A stretch of DNA of 64,000 nucleotides from NCBI GenBank assembly GCA_016291495.1, contig JAEEXI010000006.1, positions 1 to 64,000 of the forward strand, read 5' to 3'. The notes under the pieces were generated by a model. That model had not been told where the DNA came from, ran no database searches, and saw nothing but the letters and a program-made list of their open reading frames with translations. How positions within the stretch are numbered: the first letter of the stretch is position 1; the number at the start of each line of letters is the position of its first letter. The stretch comes from Prevotella sp. (GTDB taxonomy: Bacteria > Bacteroidota > Bacteroidia > Bacteroidales > Bacteroidaceae). Position numbers and translations under genes: made by a program. Positions 38,378-47,400 of the stretch are shown in pieces.

Positions 38378-39562
38378 ATGAAGATAGCCATTCTTACATC
38401 CGGAATACTTCCTGTTCCTGCAGTACAAGGCGGAGCCGTAGAAAATCTCATTGATTTCTACTTAGAATACAACGACCTGCACAGACTTCACGATATGACC
38501 GTGTATAGCGTAGCTGACAAGGCTGTAAAAGGGCAATTTACCCTACAGTCGGATGTCAACCACTTTTTCTATATAGACATGGACAGCAGATGGGCGAAGT
38601 TACGCAAGAAATGGTATGCAAGAACACACGGAAAGGAGTATTATCACTACTCCATCGAATACTATTTTCAAGAAGTGATACGTCGTGTGAGAAAGGAACA
38701 ATACGATGTGATACTGTTGGAAAACCGTCCGGGATATGCACTGAAAATTTCAAAGGATTTGGATTCAAAGGTGGTGGTACATTTACATAACGACTTCATG
38801 AACACCGAAACACCATCCGTTAAGGAGATATACAATAGGACGGACAAGATAATCTGTATCTCCGAGTATATCAAATCACGTGTACTCACAATCAATAAAG
38901 AGGACGAAAAGTGTATCACCGTCCTGAACGGCATCAGTCTTGACACTTTCATGAACCCGTCAATATTTTCAATACATCGGCAGGATTTTAACTTATCTGA
39001 CAACGATTTCGTTATCGTCTTCTCAGGACGTATCATTGAACAGAAAGGTATCCGGCAATTGCTGATGGCGATGCAGGAACTGAAGGAACATCCAGACATC
39101 AAGTTAATGATTGTCGGCGGTTCGTTCTATGGTAACGAAGCAAGAAAAACGCCCTTCATTGAGGAATTGTTCAAACTCTCTGAGGATGTCCGCCATCAAA
39201 TCATCTTCACAGGTTTCCGTCCTTATCAGGAGATACCATCACTGCTGTCTCTTGCCGATATTGCCGTTCTCCCGTCCATTTGGGAAGAACCGTTGGGTCT
39301 CACTTGTATTGAGGCTATGGCGGCAGGACTCCCCGTCATCACCACAAAGCAAGGAGGTATTCCCGAGACTGTGACTCCAGACTGCGCCATCATGCTCGAC
39401 GTGGACGAGAAACTGCCACATCGTATCTCCGCTGTCATCCTCGACCTCTATGAACACCCAGAAAAAAGGAAGGCGATGAGCAAGGCATCATTGGAACGCT
39501 CCAAACTGTTCAGCAAGGAACGATATGCCCGTGAGTTCTTCGAGGCATTGGAAGCTATGTGA
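38378..39562 (+). CDS. Family 4 glycosyltransferase
   Basis: FSGRIIEQKGIRQLLMAM, EEPLGLTCIEAMAAGLPVITT. Confidence 0.92.
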   Translation: MKIAILTSGILPVPAVQGGAVENLIDFYLEYNDLHRLHDMTVYSVADKAVKGQFTLQSDVNHFFYIDMDSRWAKLRKKWYARTHGKEYYHYSIEYYFQEVIRRVRKEQYDVILLENRPGYALKISKDLDSKVVVHLHNDFMNTETPSVKEIYNRTDKIICISEYIKSRVLTINKEDEKCITVLNGISLDTFMNPSIFSIHRQDFNLSDNDFVIVFSGRIIEQKGIRQLLMAMQELKEHPDIKLMIVGGSFYGNEARKTPFIEELFKLSEDVRHQIIFTGFRPYQEIPSLLSLADIAVLPSIWEEPLGLTCIEAMAAGLPVITTKQGGIPETVTPDCAIMLDVDEKLPHRISAVILDLYEHPEKRKAMSKASLERSKLFSKERYAREFFEALEAM

Positions 39563-39594
39563 TTTGCTGATTCCCTATTTGGGAATCAGCAAAT
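39562..39594. terminator. Intrinsic terminator, 14-bp perfect inverted repeat
   Basis: ATTTGCTGATTCCC-TATTT-GGGAATCAGCAAAT immediately after the GT4 stop. Confidence 0.85.
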
Positions 39595-39913
39595 TTCTTA
39601 TGATTTCCTCATAGCCGCTCATAAATGGCGGTTCTTCGTCAGGATGACAATGGTGATAGTCCTGTTCCAGCAGGTCGAGGATTCGCGCCAATAGAAGAAG
39701 TCGTCGCTGGGGCGTAAACTCCCGGAAGAGGAGCATCCGAAGAATGGTGTAAAACTGTGGAAGACGTAAAAGCCCTCCGTTTTAGACTCGCATGCGCGTC
39801 TCCTGACTGATGTGGAAGCTACGGCATCCACGGTCAGAGAAACACTTTCGGTCACCACTGAACGTTTCCTGCAGGAAACGCAGCAGAAGTGGTGTGTTGA
39901 GAAATTTTCCCAT
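39575..39913 (-). pseudogene. Small ORF broken by one in-frame TAA (39782-39784); function unknown
   Basis: Minus-strand frame reads MGKFLNTPLLLRFLQETFSGDRKCFSDRGCRSFHISQETRMRV*NGGLLRLPQFYTILRMLLFREFTPQRRLLLLARILDLLEQDYHHCHPDEEPPFMSGYEEIIRNLLIPK*. Own -7 box (CAAAAGTA, 39972-39979). Confidence 0.45.
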
Positions 39914-39942
39914 AATTTTTGTTGTTAAATATTATAAATTAC

Positions 39943-39961
39943 GTACAGACATTGTCTGTAC
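39943..39961. promoter_or_regulatory. 19-bp perfect palindrome GTACAGACATTGTCTGTAC, operator candidate
   Basis: 9+1+9 inverted repeat between a leftward -7 box and the hidden ORF, in the region divergent from the ATPase gene. Confidence 0.65.
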
Positions 39962-40056
39962 AGAAACGTTACAAAAGTAGTTCTTTTTTCCGAACTTTGT
40001 AGTGTCCGGACAAAAGACTGTAAAAATTTTATACTTTTTTATGACTAATAGCTAAA

Positions 40057-41289
40057 ATGAATAACGAATCTTTTGACATCGTTCGAAAGGCGGTTGCAGA
40101 CCATTCCATGACCGACGACGACCGGCTACTGGAACAGTTACGCATCACACGTGACAAGAAGCTGCCCGATATGCAGTTCTTATTCCGCATCTTCGGCAAG
40201 CCCTGTTTCCCTCGTGGCGAATTAGTGGCAGTCACGGGTAAGGCGAAAAGCGGCAAGACCTTGTTTACCTCTATGTTGATGGCCTGTTGTGTGTGTGATG
40301 AGGTGCTACAGGTGCAGCGTCCTTTCGAAGACATCGATGACACGTGGCAGTGTCCGCCCATCCGTTGTCTCTGGTACGATACCGAACAGAGTGAACAGTC
40401 CACCCAGGATATTCTGCGACATCGCATCCTGCCGATGGCCGGCCTTCTGACGGAAGAGGGAAAAGGAAAGAAGGAAGAAGACTTTTACGATATCTTTAAC
40501 GTCAGAAGTCTGTACTACGAGGAGCGTCTGCGATTATTTGAGAAGGCGGTACGCAAGTACCGCCCTGACCTCTTGCTGCTTGATGGGGTGCGTGACCTTC
40601 TAGCCGATATCAACGATGGCGTGAAAGCCCAGGAGATAGTAGAGCGGCTGATGAAACTTGCCCAGGAGACCAACTGCTGCCTGGTGTGCGTGCTCCATCA
40701 GAACAAAGGGGCCGAGGACCGTAACCTGCGCGGTTGGATTGGTACCGAGCTAATGAACAAAGCCTTCGAGGTCTATTCCTGCGAGAAAGTAAAACCCGAA
40801 AACATCTTCGTGGTCGAGCAGACCCATACCCGCAAGTACGACCTCGACGGACTGATGTTCTTCCGTATGGATACCGAGACCGAGCTACCTGTAGTATGCG
40901 AGGCTCCTACCCGTTTTGCTGCGATGAACGAGTATGCAACAAGCTCTCCGTATGGCGAGAAACTTCCCTACATGAACCGCAAATACCTATGGTTCGATGA
41001 GAACAACAAGCCCCATCCCAAAAGCGAGGAGCTGTTCTACGAAGCCTTGAAAGCCGGTCCGCTGTTCTATAGTGACCTGCAGGCCAGGGTATTGGCATTG
41101 CTTGGCTGCACCACGCAGATGTGGAACAACATGTTCCGTGAGATGCGAGACCGTGGTGCTATCATTCGCACCAAGAACCAAGAAGGAAAGTCCGTCTGGC
41201 AACTGCCATCTGCGCAGACCAAGCAGCCTTTGCAAACCGATATGTATGACCAACTCGCCGCCGACTCAGGCGAAAGCCCCTCCTCTTAG
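40057..41289 (+). CDS. RepA-like AAA_25 ATPase (mobile-element type)
   Basis: Walker A VTGKAKSGKTLFTSML, Walker B LLLLDGVRDLL. Confidence 0.75.
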   Translation: MNNESFDIVRKAVADHSMTDDDRLLEQLRITRDKKLPDMQFLFRIFGKPCFPRGELVAVTGKAKSGKTLFTSMLMACCVCDEVLQVQRPFEDIDDTWQCPPIRCLWYDTEQSEQSTQDILRHRILPMAGLLTEEGKGKKEEDFYDIFNVRSLYYEERLRLFEKAVRKYRPDLLLLDGVRDLLADINDGVKAQEIVERLMKLAQETNCCLVCVLHQNKGAEDRNLRGWIGTELMNKAFEVYSCEKVKPENIFVVEQTHTRKYDLDGLMFFRMDTETELPVVCEAPTRFAAMNEYATSSPYGEKLPYMNRKYLWFDENNKPHPKSEELFYEALKAGPLFYSDLQARVLALLGCTTQMWNNMFREMRDRGAIIRTKNQEGKSVWQLPSAQTKQPLQTDMYDQLAADSGESPSS

Positions 41290-41320
41290 GCCCCTATAAG
41301 GGGGCCATAGAGGGGGGCTT
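41274..41320. repeat. Imperfect hairpin element rich in C/G runs overlapping the ATPase stop
   Basis: AAGCCCCTCCTCTTAGGCCCCT-ATA-AGGGGGCCATAGAGGGGGGCTT. Confidence 0.6.
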
Positions 41321-41326
41321 AGCCTA

Positions 41327-41354
41327 GTTAAGAGATAAGAGTTAATAGTTAAGA
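41327..41354 (+). repeat. Heptamer array O (GTTAAGA GATAAGA GTTAATA GTTAAGA)
   Basis: 7-bp period; the next unit GTTTATG overlaps the ATG at 41359. Confidence 0.8.
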
Positions 41355-41358
41355 GTTT

Positions 41359-42159
41359 ATGACGCTGAAGGAACTGTTGGACAAGACGACGCTGAAAGGG
41401 ATGGGACGGGAGATAGGTCTTGACGTTCAGATGGTCAACGGGGAAATGGTATGTAAGGCGCTGAACCCGAACGACCCTCGTTATTCCACCGATTTCATTC
41501 TTCCATCCATGAAGATGGTAGATGCATGCCGTGCGGATGATTTTGAGTTCTTCCAACCCTTCATCGATGCTGGAAGATTGACAGTCGAAGAGATGCACCA
41601 AGCCGCAGAGCATTATTATCTCGGCAAGACCAAAAACGGACAACCAATCTTCTGGATGATTGATGACCTGTTCGAACCGCTTGATGCCCACATCGGTAAC
41701 GATTGGATTTCCAAGTTCCTCATCGCCCGTGAACCTATCGTCGAATACTGGCAATTCAAACACTGCCTCTTCGGTCTCCATCTGCTTTCCTCCAATCCAG
41801 ATAGGCGTAGTTCCGTATCCTCGATGCCTATCAGTATCGTAGAGCGAGAAGAAGCTGCGGTTGTCCTCAGCGAACTGTTTCCGGAGAGTATCTGGATGTC
41901 ATACGCCACGACTCCACATCTGACATTGGATCTCTTCGCGCCTCTCAAAGGCTGTAACGTCACCTTCTACCCTCGCACTGACCCTAGTAAATCCAACTAT
42001 CTTTTCTTCTGTGATCTGGCAGATAGCATCCGCCAGCATGACCCCACCATCGACATCTCCGTCGATTCTCTCTTAGAAGACCAAGCCACCGAGGAACAGA
42101 AATCCCGCTGCATTGACCTCCTTGAATTTCTACTAGAATCTATCCACACAACAAACTGA
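41359..42159 (+). CDS. DUF6371-like (toprim/primase-associated) protein
   Basis: CLFGLHLLSS...SIVEREEAAVVLSELFPESIWMSYATTPHL...LKGCNVTFYPRTD pattern. Confidence 0.5.
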   Translation: MTLKELLDKTTLKGMGREIGLDVQMVNGEMVCKALNPNDPRYSTDFILPSMKMVDACRADDFEFFQPFIDAGRLTVEEMHQAAEHYYLGKTKNGQPIFWMIDDLFEPLDAHIGNDWISKFLIAREPIVEYWQFKHCLFGLHLLSSNPDRRSSVSSMPISIVEREEAAVVLSELFPESIWMSYATTPHLTLDLFAPLKGCNVTFYPRTDPSKSNYLFFCDLADSIRQHDPTIDISVDSLLEDQATEEQKSRCIDLLEFLLESIHTTN

Positions 42160-42161
42160 GT

Positions 42162-42344
42162 ATGAATCGGTTTTATAGCAAATCTGAGTTAGCTGCACAA
42201 GCAGGTGTATCCTATTCCACCTTCTATCGTTACCTGAAATCCAAGCGTTCTGCCCTCGAGGCGATGGGCGTCTCCATCTTCGCCAAGAAGCTACCGCCCC
42301 ATGCCGTCAAACTCATCTCCGAGGAATTCTGTATTGATCTCTAA
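42162..42344 (+). CDS. DUF4248-like small protein
   Basis: MNRFYSKSELAAQAGVSYSTFYRYLKSKRSALEAMGV, HTH-like. Confidence 0.65.
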   Translation: MNRFYSKSELAAQAGVSYSTFYRYLKSKRSALEAMGVSIFAKKLPPHAVKLISEEFCIDL

Positions 42345-42419
42345 TAGCCCAGGACCAAGTTTCTTATATACGTCATATATGGCCCCTCTTATTTCGAATG
42401 TAATCTCGTTATCTGTCAT
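42340..42419 (-). pseudogene. 5' remnant of a GxxExxY-family gene
   Basis: MTDNEITFEIRGAIYDVYKKLGPGLLE matches the family N-terminus, then runs into antisense of DUF4248. Minus -7 box CAAAGATA at 42440-42447. Confidence 0.6.
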
Positions 42420-42719
42420 AATAAGATGGAATATGGAGACAAAGATACAACAATTTCCTTTATTTCTGTGATTTCTGTGGGACTTTATAAATTTCTTTGC
42501 GCGTATCTTGTCAAAACTCGTCAATGGGCTTTCCGAATGTTGTAACTTTGTCAATGGTAAGCGAACCACATGGAACCATGTCACCTTTGGTCCATTGAGA
42601 CTATCTGAACGAGTCATTAAGATAATTCGAACAACCCAAAGAGACCATCCCTTACAGGGTATAGAGATTATCCGAATGACACTAAGAAACTATCCGGACA
42701 GTTCGTTAAGATAGGCTCC

Positions 42720-42747
42720 TTGAACATTGACCATTGAACATTGAGTT
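42720..42747 (+). repeat. Heptamer array P (TTGAACA TTGACCA TTGAACA TTGAGTT)
   Basis: 7-bp period. Confidence 0.75.
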
Positions 42748-42776
42748 TTCCGCTGTGAGTCCTATGCTTCCACCCA

Positions 42777-42818
42777 TTTAAACTCTTAAACTTTTAAACT
42801 TTAAACTCTTAAACTATG
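42777..42818 (+). repeat. Mixed 7/8-mer array (AAACTCTT AAACTTTT AAACTTT AAACTCTT AAACTATG)
   Basis: Tandem degenerate units running into the HU ATG. Confidence 0.6.
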
Positions 42819-43439
42819 TCACAAAAGTACATTAAATCTCAAAACAAGAACAGCCACAGTCTGGCTTACGGAAAGTACTATGCAACCGCTGTTTACGACA
42901 GCAACTTCGTAGGCACTGAGGAACTGGCTGAGTTCATCCAGCGCCAGGCTTCCGTGAAAAAGAGTGACATCAAGGCCGTTCTTCAGGAATTGGGTGAGGC
43001 CCTCAAGCATTTCTTCGAGATGGGCCAGAAGGTACGTCTTGACGGTATCGGTATCTTCAAGGTAGGCTTCAGCTCTATCGGTGTCACCAAGTTGGACGAC
43101 TGCAGCGCAGCCACCATCACCACCCGCCGTGTATTGTTCCAGCCCGAAACTACTCGTGTGGTTGTCGGTCAGGAGAAGAAAGACGACGGCTCTGTCAAGC
43201 AGAAGTACGTCAATGCCATCACCCTCCTGAAGGACGTGGTCTTCGAAGAGACCCACGACAATGCCATGAATGTCGAGTCCGACTCTGCAAGTTCCGGAAG
43301 CGGTTCGAGCGCCGGTTCGAATAGCGGTAGCGACACCGGATCAAACGGCGGTAGCAACTCCGGATCAGATGGCGGCAACACTGGTGGCGATTCCGGTGGC
43401 GACTCCGGTAACAACGGAGGAGGCTCAGATCCTAATTAA
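42816..43439 (+). CDS. HU-family DNA-binding protein with Ser/Gly/Asn/Asp-rich C-terminal tail
   Basis: Bacteroidales HU-like domain (YYATAVYDSNFVGTEELAEFIQRQASVKKSDIKAVLQELGEAL) followed by a low-complexity tail. Confidence 0.8.
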   Translation: MSQKYIKSQNKNSHSLAYGKYYATAVYDSNFVGTEELAEFIQRQASVKKSDIKAVLQELGEALKHFFEMGQKVRLDGIGIFKVGFSSIGVTKLDDCSAATITTRRVLFQPETTRVVVGQEKKDDGSVKQKYVNAITLLKDVVFEETHDNAMNVESDSASSGSGSSAGSNSGSDTGSNGGSNSGSDGGNTGGDSGGDSGNNGGGSDPN

Positions 43440-43594
43440 TGAAAAAGGGCAGATATCATGATGTGTCCGGGGCAAAGCGACAGGACCTCGCAAGTCCGTA
43501 AATCCATCGATTCGTGACTCCGTCATTCCATGTACATCTCCTGTGAACGCAGCTTGCACACTGACATCTGCCTTCTTTTCTCCTTCAAAATTAC

Positions 43595-43629
43595 CCTTAA
43601 ACCTTAACCTTTTAATCATTTAACTCACC
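43595..43629 (+). repeat. Degenerate heptamer array (CCTTAAA CCTTAAC CTTTTAA TCATTTA ACTCACC)
   Basis: Weak 7-bp period ending exactly at the smalltalk ATG. Confidence 0.4.
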
Positions 43630-43728
43630 ATGAAAATGAACTGGTCAACCATCAAGAAGATTATTCAGATTGTCATCACCATCCTCACCTCCATCGCCGG
43701 CACCATCGCCGTGCAGAGCTGTGGTTAA
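43630..43728 (+). CDS. Smalltalk-type small protein (32 aa); below the ORF track cutoff
   Basis: MKMNWSTIKKIIQIVITILTSIAGTIAVQSCG matches the Bacteroidales smalltalk pattern; between HU and amidase. Confidence 0.75.
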   Translation: MKMNWSTIKKIIQIVITILTSIAGTIAVQSCG

Positions 43729-43754
43729 AATGTCCCAAGCTGTGATTAATCCCT

Positions 43755-44261
43755 ATGAGACCACTTAAACACTCCTCTGTCAGACTCCTCGTAGTCCATT
43801 GCACCGCAACCAAGTGCAACTGTCCTTTCAGCGTAGAGTCCCTGATTGCCTGCGGCATTGCCAGATTCGGTCAGTGTAGTTATCACTACTATGTCCGTCG
43901 TAATGGCCATATCGTCCCTCTGCTGTCGGAAAGCGTCCAGGGCGTCCATGCCAAGCACTATAACGACTGTTCGCTGGGCATTGTCTATGAAGGAGGCCTT
44001 GATGAGAACGGCAAATCGGCTGACACCCGTACAGAAGCCCAAAAGCATTCACTCTATGAACTGCTGAAGGATCTTACAAAGGATTATCCCAATGCCCGTA
44101 TCCTCGGTCACTGTGAACTGCCGAAGCAGCGAGTGCCAATAGAACTCTTTCTAAATTGGTCGAGTCGCGACGGCAGTCGACAAAGTCGATTGCCCCTCGT
44201 CGCCAAGGACTGCCCCTGCTTCCTCCCTTCCAAGGAGTATGCAGACCTTCAGCCGAAATGA
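43755..44261 (+). CDS. N-acetylmuramoyl-L-alanine amidase
   Basis: LLVVHCTATKCN, SYHYYVRRNGHIVPLL, NDCSLGIVYEGGL, GHCELP, CPCF. Confidence 0.85.
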   Translation: MRPLKHSSVRLLVVHCTATKCNCPFSVESLIACGIARFGQCSYHYYVRRNGHIVPLLSESVQGVHAKHYNDCSLGIVYEGGLDENGKSADTRTEAQKHSLYELLKDLTKDYPNARILGHCELPKQRVPIELFLNWSSRDGSRQSRLPLVAKDCPCFLPSKEYADLQPK

Positions 44262-44288
44262 TGATGCTCCCCCTTTCTCTCCTCAAAA

Positions 44289-44319
44289 GCCTCAGCCTGC
44301 CTCACCGCTCGCTGAGACT
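44289..44319 (+). terminator. Probable terminator after the amidase
   Basis: CTCAGC...GCTGAG stem followed by ACTTTTT. Confidence 0.5.
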
Positions 44320-44429
44320 TTTTATTTCACTATCACAAATTTTTTCTATGAAAAAAGACTGATATTTCTAAAAATCTTTGTACCTTTGCAATATCTATAC
44401 CCTAATTTGTAACAAAAAAAATACACAAT

Positions 44430-47400
44430 ATGAAAAAGTTAACTTTAGTATTATTCACGCTACTGACCCTAATTCCAACAAATACATGGGCAGGAGAAGG
44501 ATATGTTGAGGATGTCTATTATGAATATGAGGGAGATTATGCCACCGTTAAATTCTGTCTCGATTCTAAAGAAATAATTGAAATTCCTCATGATTTCACT
44601 ATTGACGGACACCTTTACACAGTTAATGCCATTGCTCCAACGGCTTTCAATGGCTGTAGCGAGTTGAAGGCATTGATATTTAAGGGTCCTACATTACCAA
44701 CAATGAAAAACGTGGAATTCGAAAATGTTCCAGAAAACCTTGTAATCGCTTTTAATAATATCATGTACACCCACCAAGGAACATGGAACAATGGAGACTC
44801 CTTCACCGTAACGGGGGTGACAACTTACGGCAAGAATGACCTAAACTTTACTAATTACGAGATTATAGATGCCATTAACAATATTCATGTATCAGGTATT
44901 GCCAGCGATGCGTTCAATGGATGTAACTATATGACAATATTGGCGTTTAAGGGTTCTACATTACCGACCATGAATCATGTGGAATTCGAAGATGTCTCAG
45001 AAGACCTTGTAATCGCTTTTAATCATATCAAGTACACCCATCAAGGGACATGGAATAGCGGAGACTCATTCAAAGTAACAGGAGTTTCTGACAAAACTCT
45101 CACAAGTTACGAGATAACAGGTGCAATCAATCAAGGTGTTTATAATAATGTGACAACCATTGCCAATGATGCGTTCAGTGGATGTAGCAATATAAAAACA
45201 TTGGCAATTCCTACAATACCAATAATGAATAATGTGGAACTAGAAGGTGTTCCACAAGACCTAACTGTCACCTATAAAAACATTAAATATACCCATCAAG
45301 GATCATGGATTGGTGGAGGTTCTTTTACTGTGACGGGGGTAATTGATAATACATTATCTAATTACGAAATTATAACTACCATCAATAGTAAAATTGTATC
45401 AATAGCTAGCGAGGCTTTCAATGGATGTAACTATATGACGACATTGGCATTTATTGGTTCTTCGTTACCAACAATGAATAATGTGCAATTCTTAAATGTA
45501 CAACCAAGCCTTGTTATCACTTTTATGGGCATCAAATATAAGCATAACGGAGCATGGAACAATGGAGACTCGTTCAAAGTAACAGGAACATCCACTGATT
45601 CTTATTACTCCACATTAGAGATTTTAGATGCCATCAACAAAATTAATGTTACAGAAATTAGCGACAAAGCGTTTACTGGCTTACAAAACAAAGAAGTTAT
45701 TATCTCAAAGAATATTAATACCATTAGCATTTCTGCGTTTAGCAATTTCACTAATGGCGGTATAGATAATGCAAATCGCCTTTCTGGTATCACTGTTGAT
45801 GATAATAATACCAAGTATTTTAGTCACAACGGTGTTTTATATTCACGCTATAATCAAGGAACAGAGGAAGTTATTGAGTTGGTTACTTGCCCTGTTAAAA
45901 ACAATTATTCCAATATTTGGTTTGATGGTGTTACTGCCATTGGAAATAATGCTTTTATATGTCATAGAAATCTCTCTTCCATCACCATCCCTGCCACAGT
46001 AAAGACCATCGGTGAGAGTGCCTTTAACTTGGCAGGAGCCGATGCGCCCTCCCCCTTGAATGTCACCTTTGCTGAAGAAGGTAGTTGCTTGACAACTATA
46101 GGAAAATGTGCTTTCCAAAATAGTGGTGTTGCCGCAATAGTATTACCAGAAGGACTCAAAGAGATTGGAGAGAGTGCATTTAGGTATTGTTCAAGACTAA
46201 CTACCACTATATTCCCATCTTCCCTAGAGAAATTAGGCGGTAGTGCTTTCGAAGGATGTAAAAAATTAGAACATATCACTTTTTCAGGAAATAAGTTAAA
46301 AATTATACCTGCCCGTGCTTTTTTCAATTGCTTGCTAGAAAAACCTTTTATGATACCAGATGGAATTACTGACATTAAAGACAATGCTTTTAATGTAGAG
46401 GACTTTACTTCAAATTTAAGTTTTCTTCCAAGTGAAGTTCGAATTCCATCTTCCGTCCAGAATATTGCTGATACTGCATTCCCCTATGGGGTAACTAAAC
46501 AGTATAAACTAAACCTTTCTTTTGGGAATGAGGAAGAATGGGCCACCTACTATTCTTTAGACAATCTAGAATTGCCAACAGGAATAAAAGCATGGGCTAT
46601 CACAGGATTTGACTCGGAAGATAAAACCAAACTGAATACAGAAGAACTCCATTATATCCATAAAGAAGAGGCCATTCTTCTCCAAAGGACAGAGGGAGCA
46701 GCTCTTAACGATTTCTGGTGTGGCGTACCTTCAACAGATAATATAGCTGCAGATGCAGGAAAGAGTTCCAATACTGACATATTCAAAGGCTCTACCGCCG
46801 AAATCACGAATTTCTCCTCTATTTCTGGCGACAAATATGTACTAAATGGCAATCAGTTTGTGAAAACAAATCAAGGTTCACTTCCTGCCTTCCGCTGTTA
46901 TATCGTACGCCCCAATGCAAATGATCCGACAGAACATCTGTATTTCAAGAACAATGGTGAAAATAGCGACCATACTTTCATCTTTAAGGAGGATGGAACG
47001 CTTATCAATTATGACGCCTCCAAAGGTTCAGCAAAACTTGAGACGGTGGCAAAGAATAAGATGCAGTTGACTATTACCCCAGGTACGAATTATTATGCTT
47101 ATTATGATGATGAGAATTATAAAGATATTACTAAAAGCGATATCACCGTTAGACGCAATGTAACAGCCGCAAGTGGACGTGCTGCTGCAATTGGTCTTGA
47201 TAATACTTTTTACGAACTTACTCCAGGAGAAGATTCCAGTCAAGATAAATGTGGAGCTATAGTCTATACTTTTAATCCTGGCGAAGCAACTGTTTTTGAA
47301 GTGACGGTCAACTTCCATAAGCGTATTAACTTCCAAGCCGCAGAAACTAAACCAAAGGTAAATCTTCAAACCGGCACCAATTACATCTATGATGGAACAG

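Noticed and set aside
39619-39858. Minus-strand ORF MVTESVSLTVDAVAS... from the track
   Set aside because: Composition looks non-coding; the neighbouring frame (39575-39913) is more coding-like and has a better start context.
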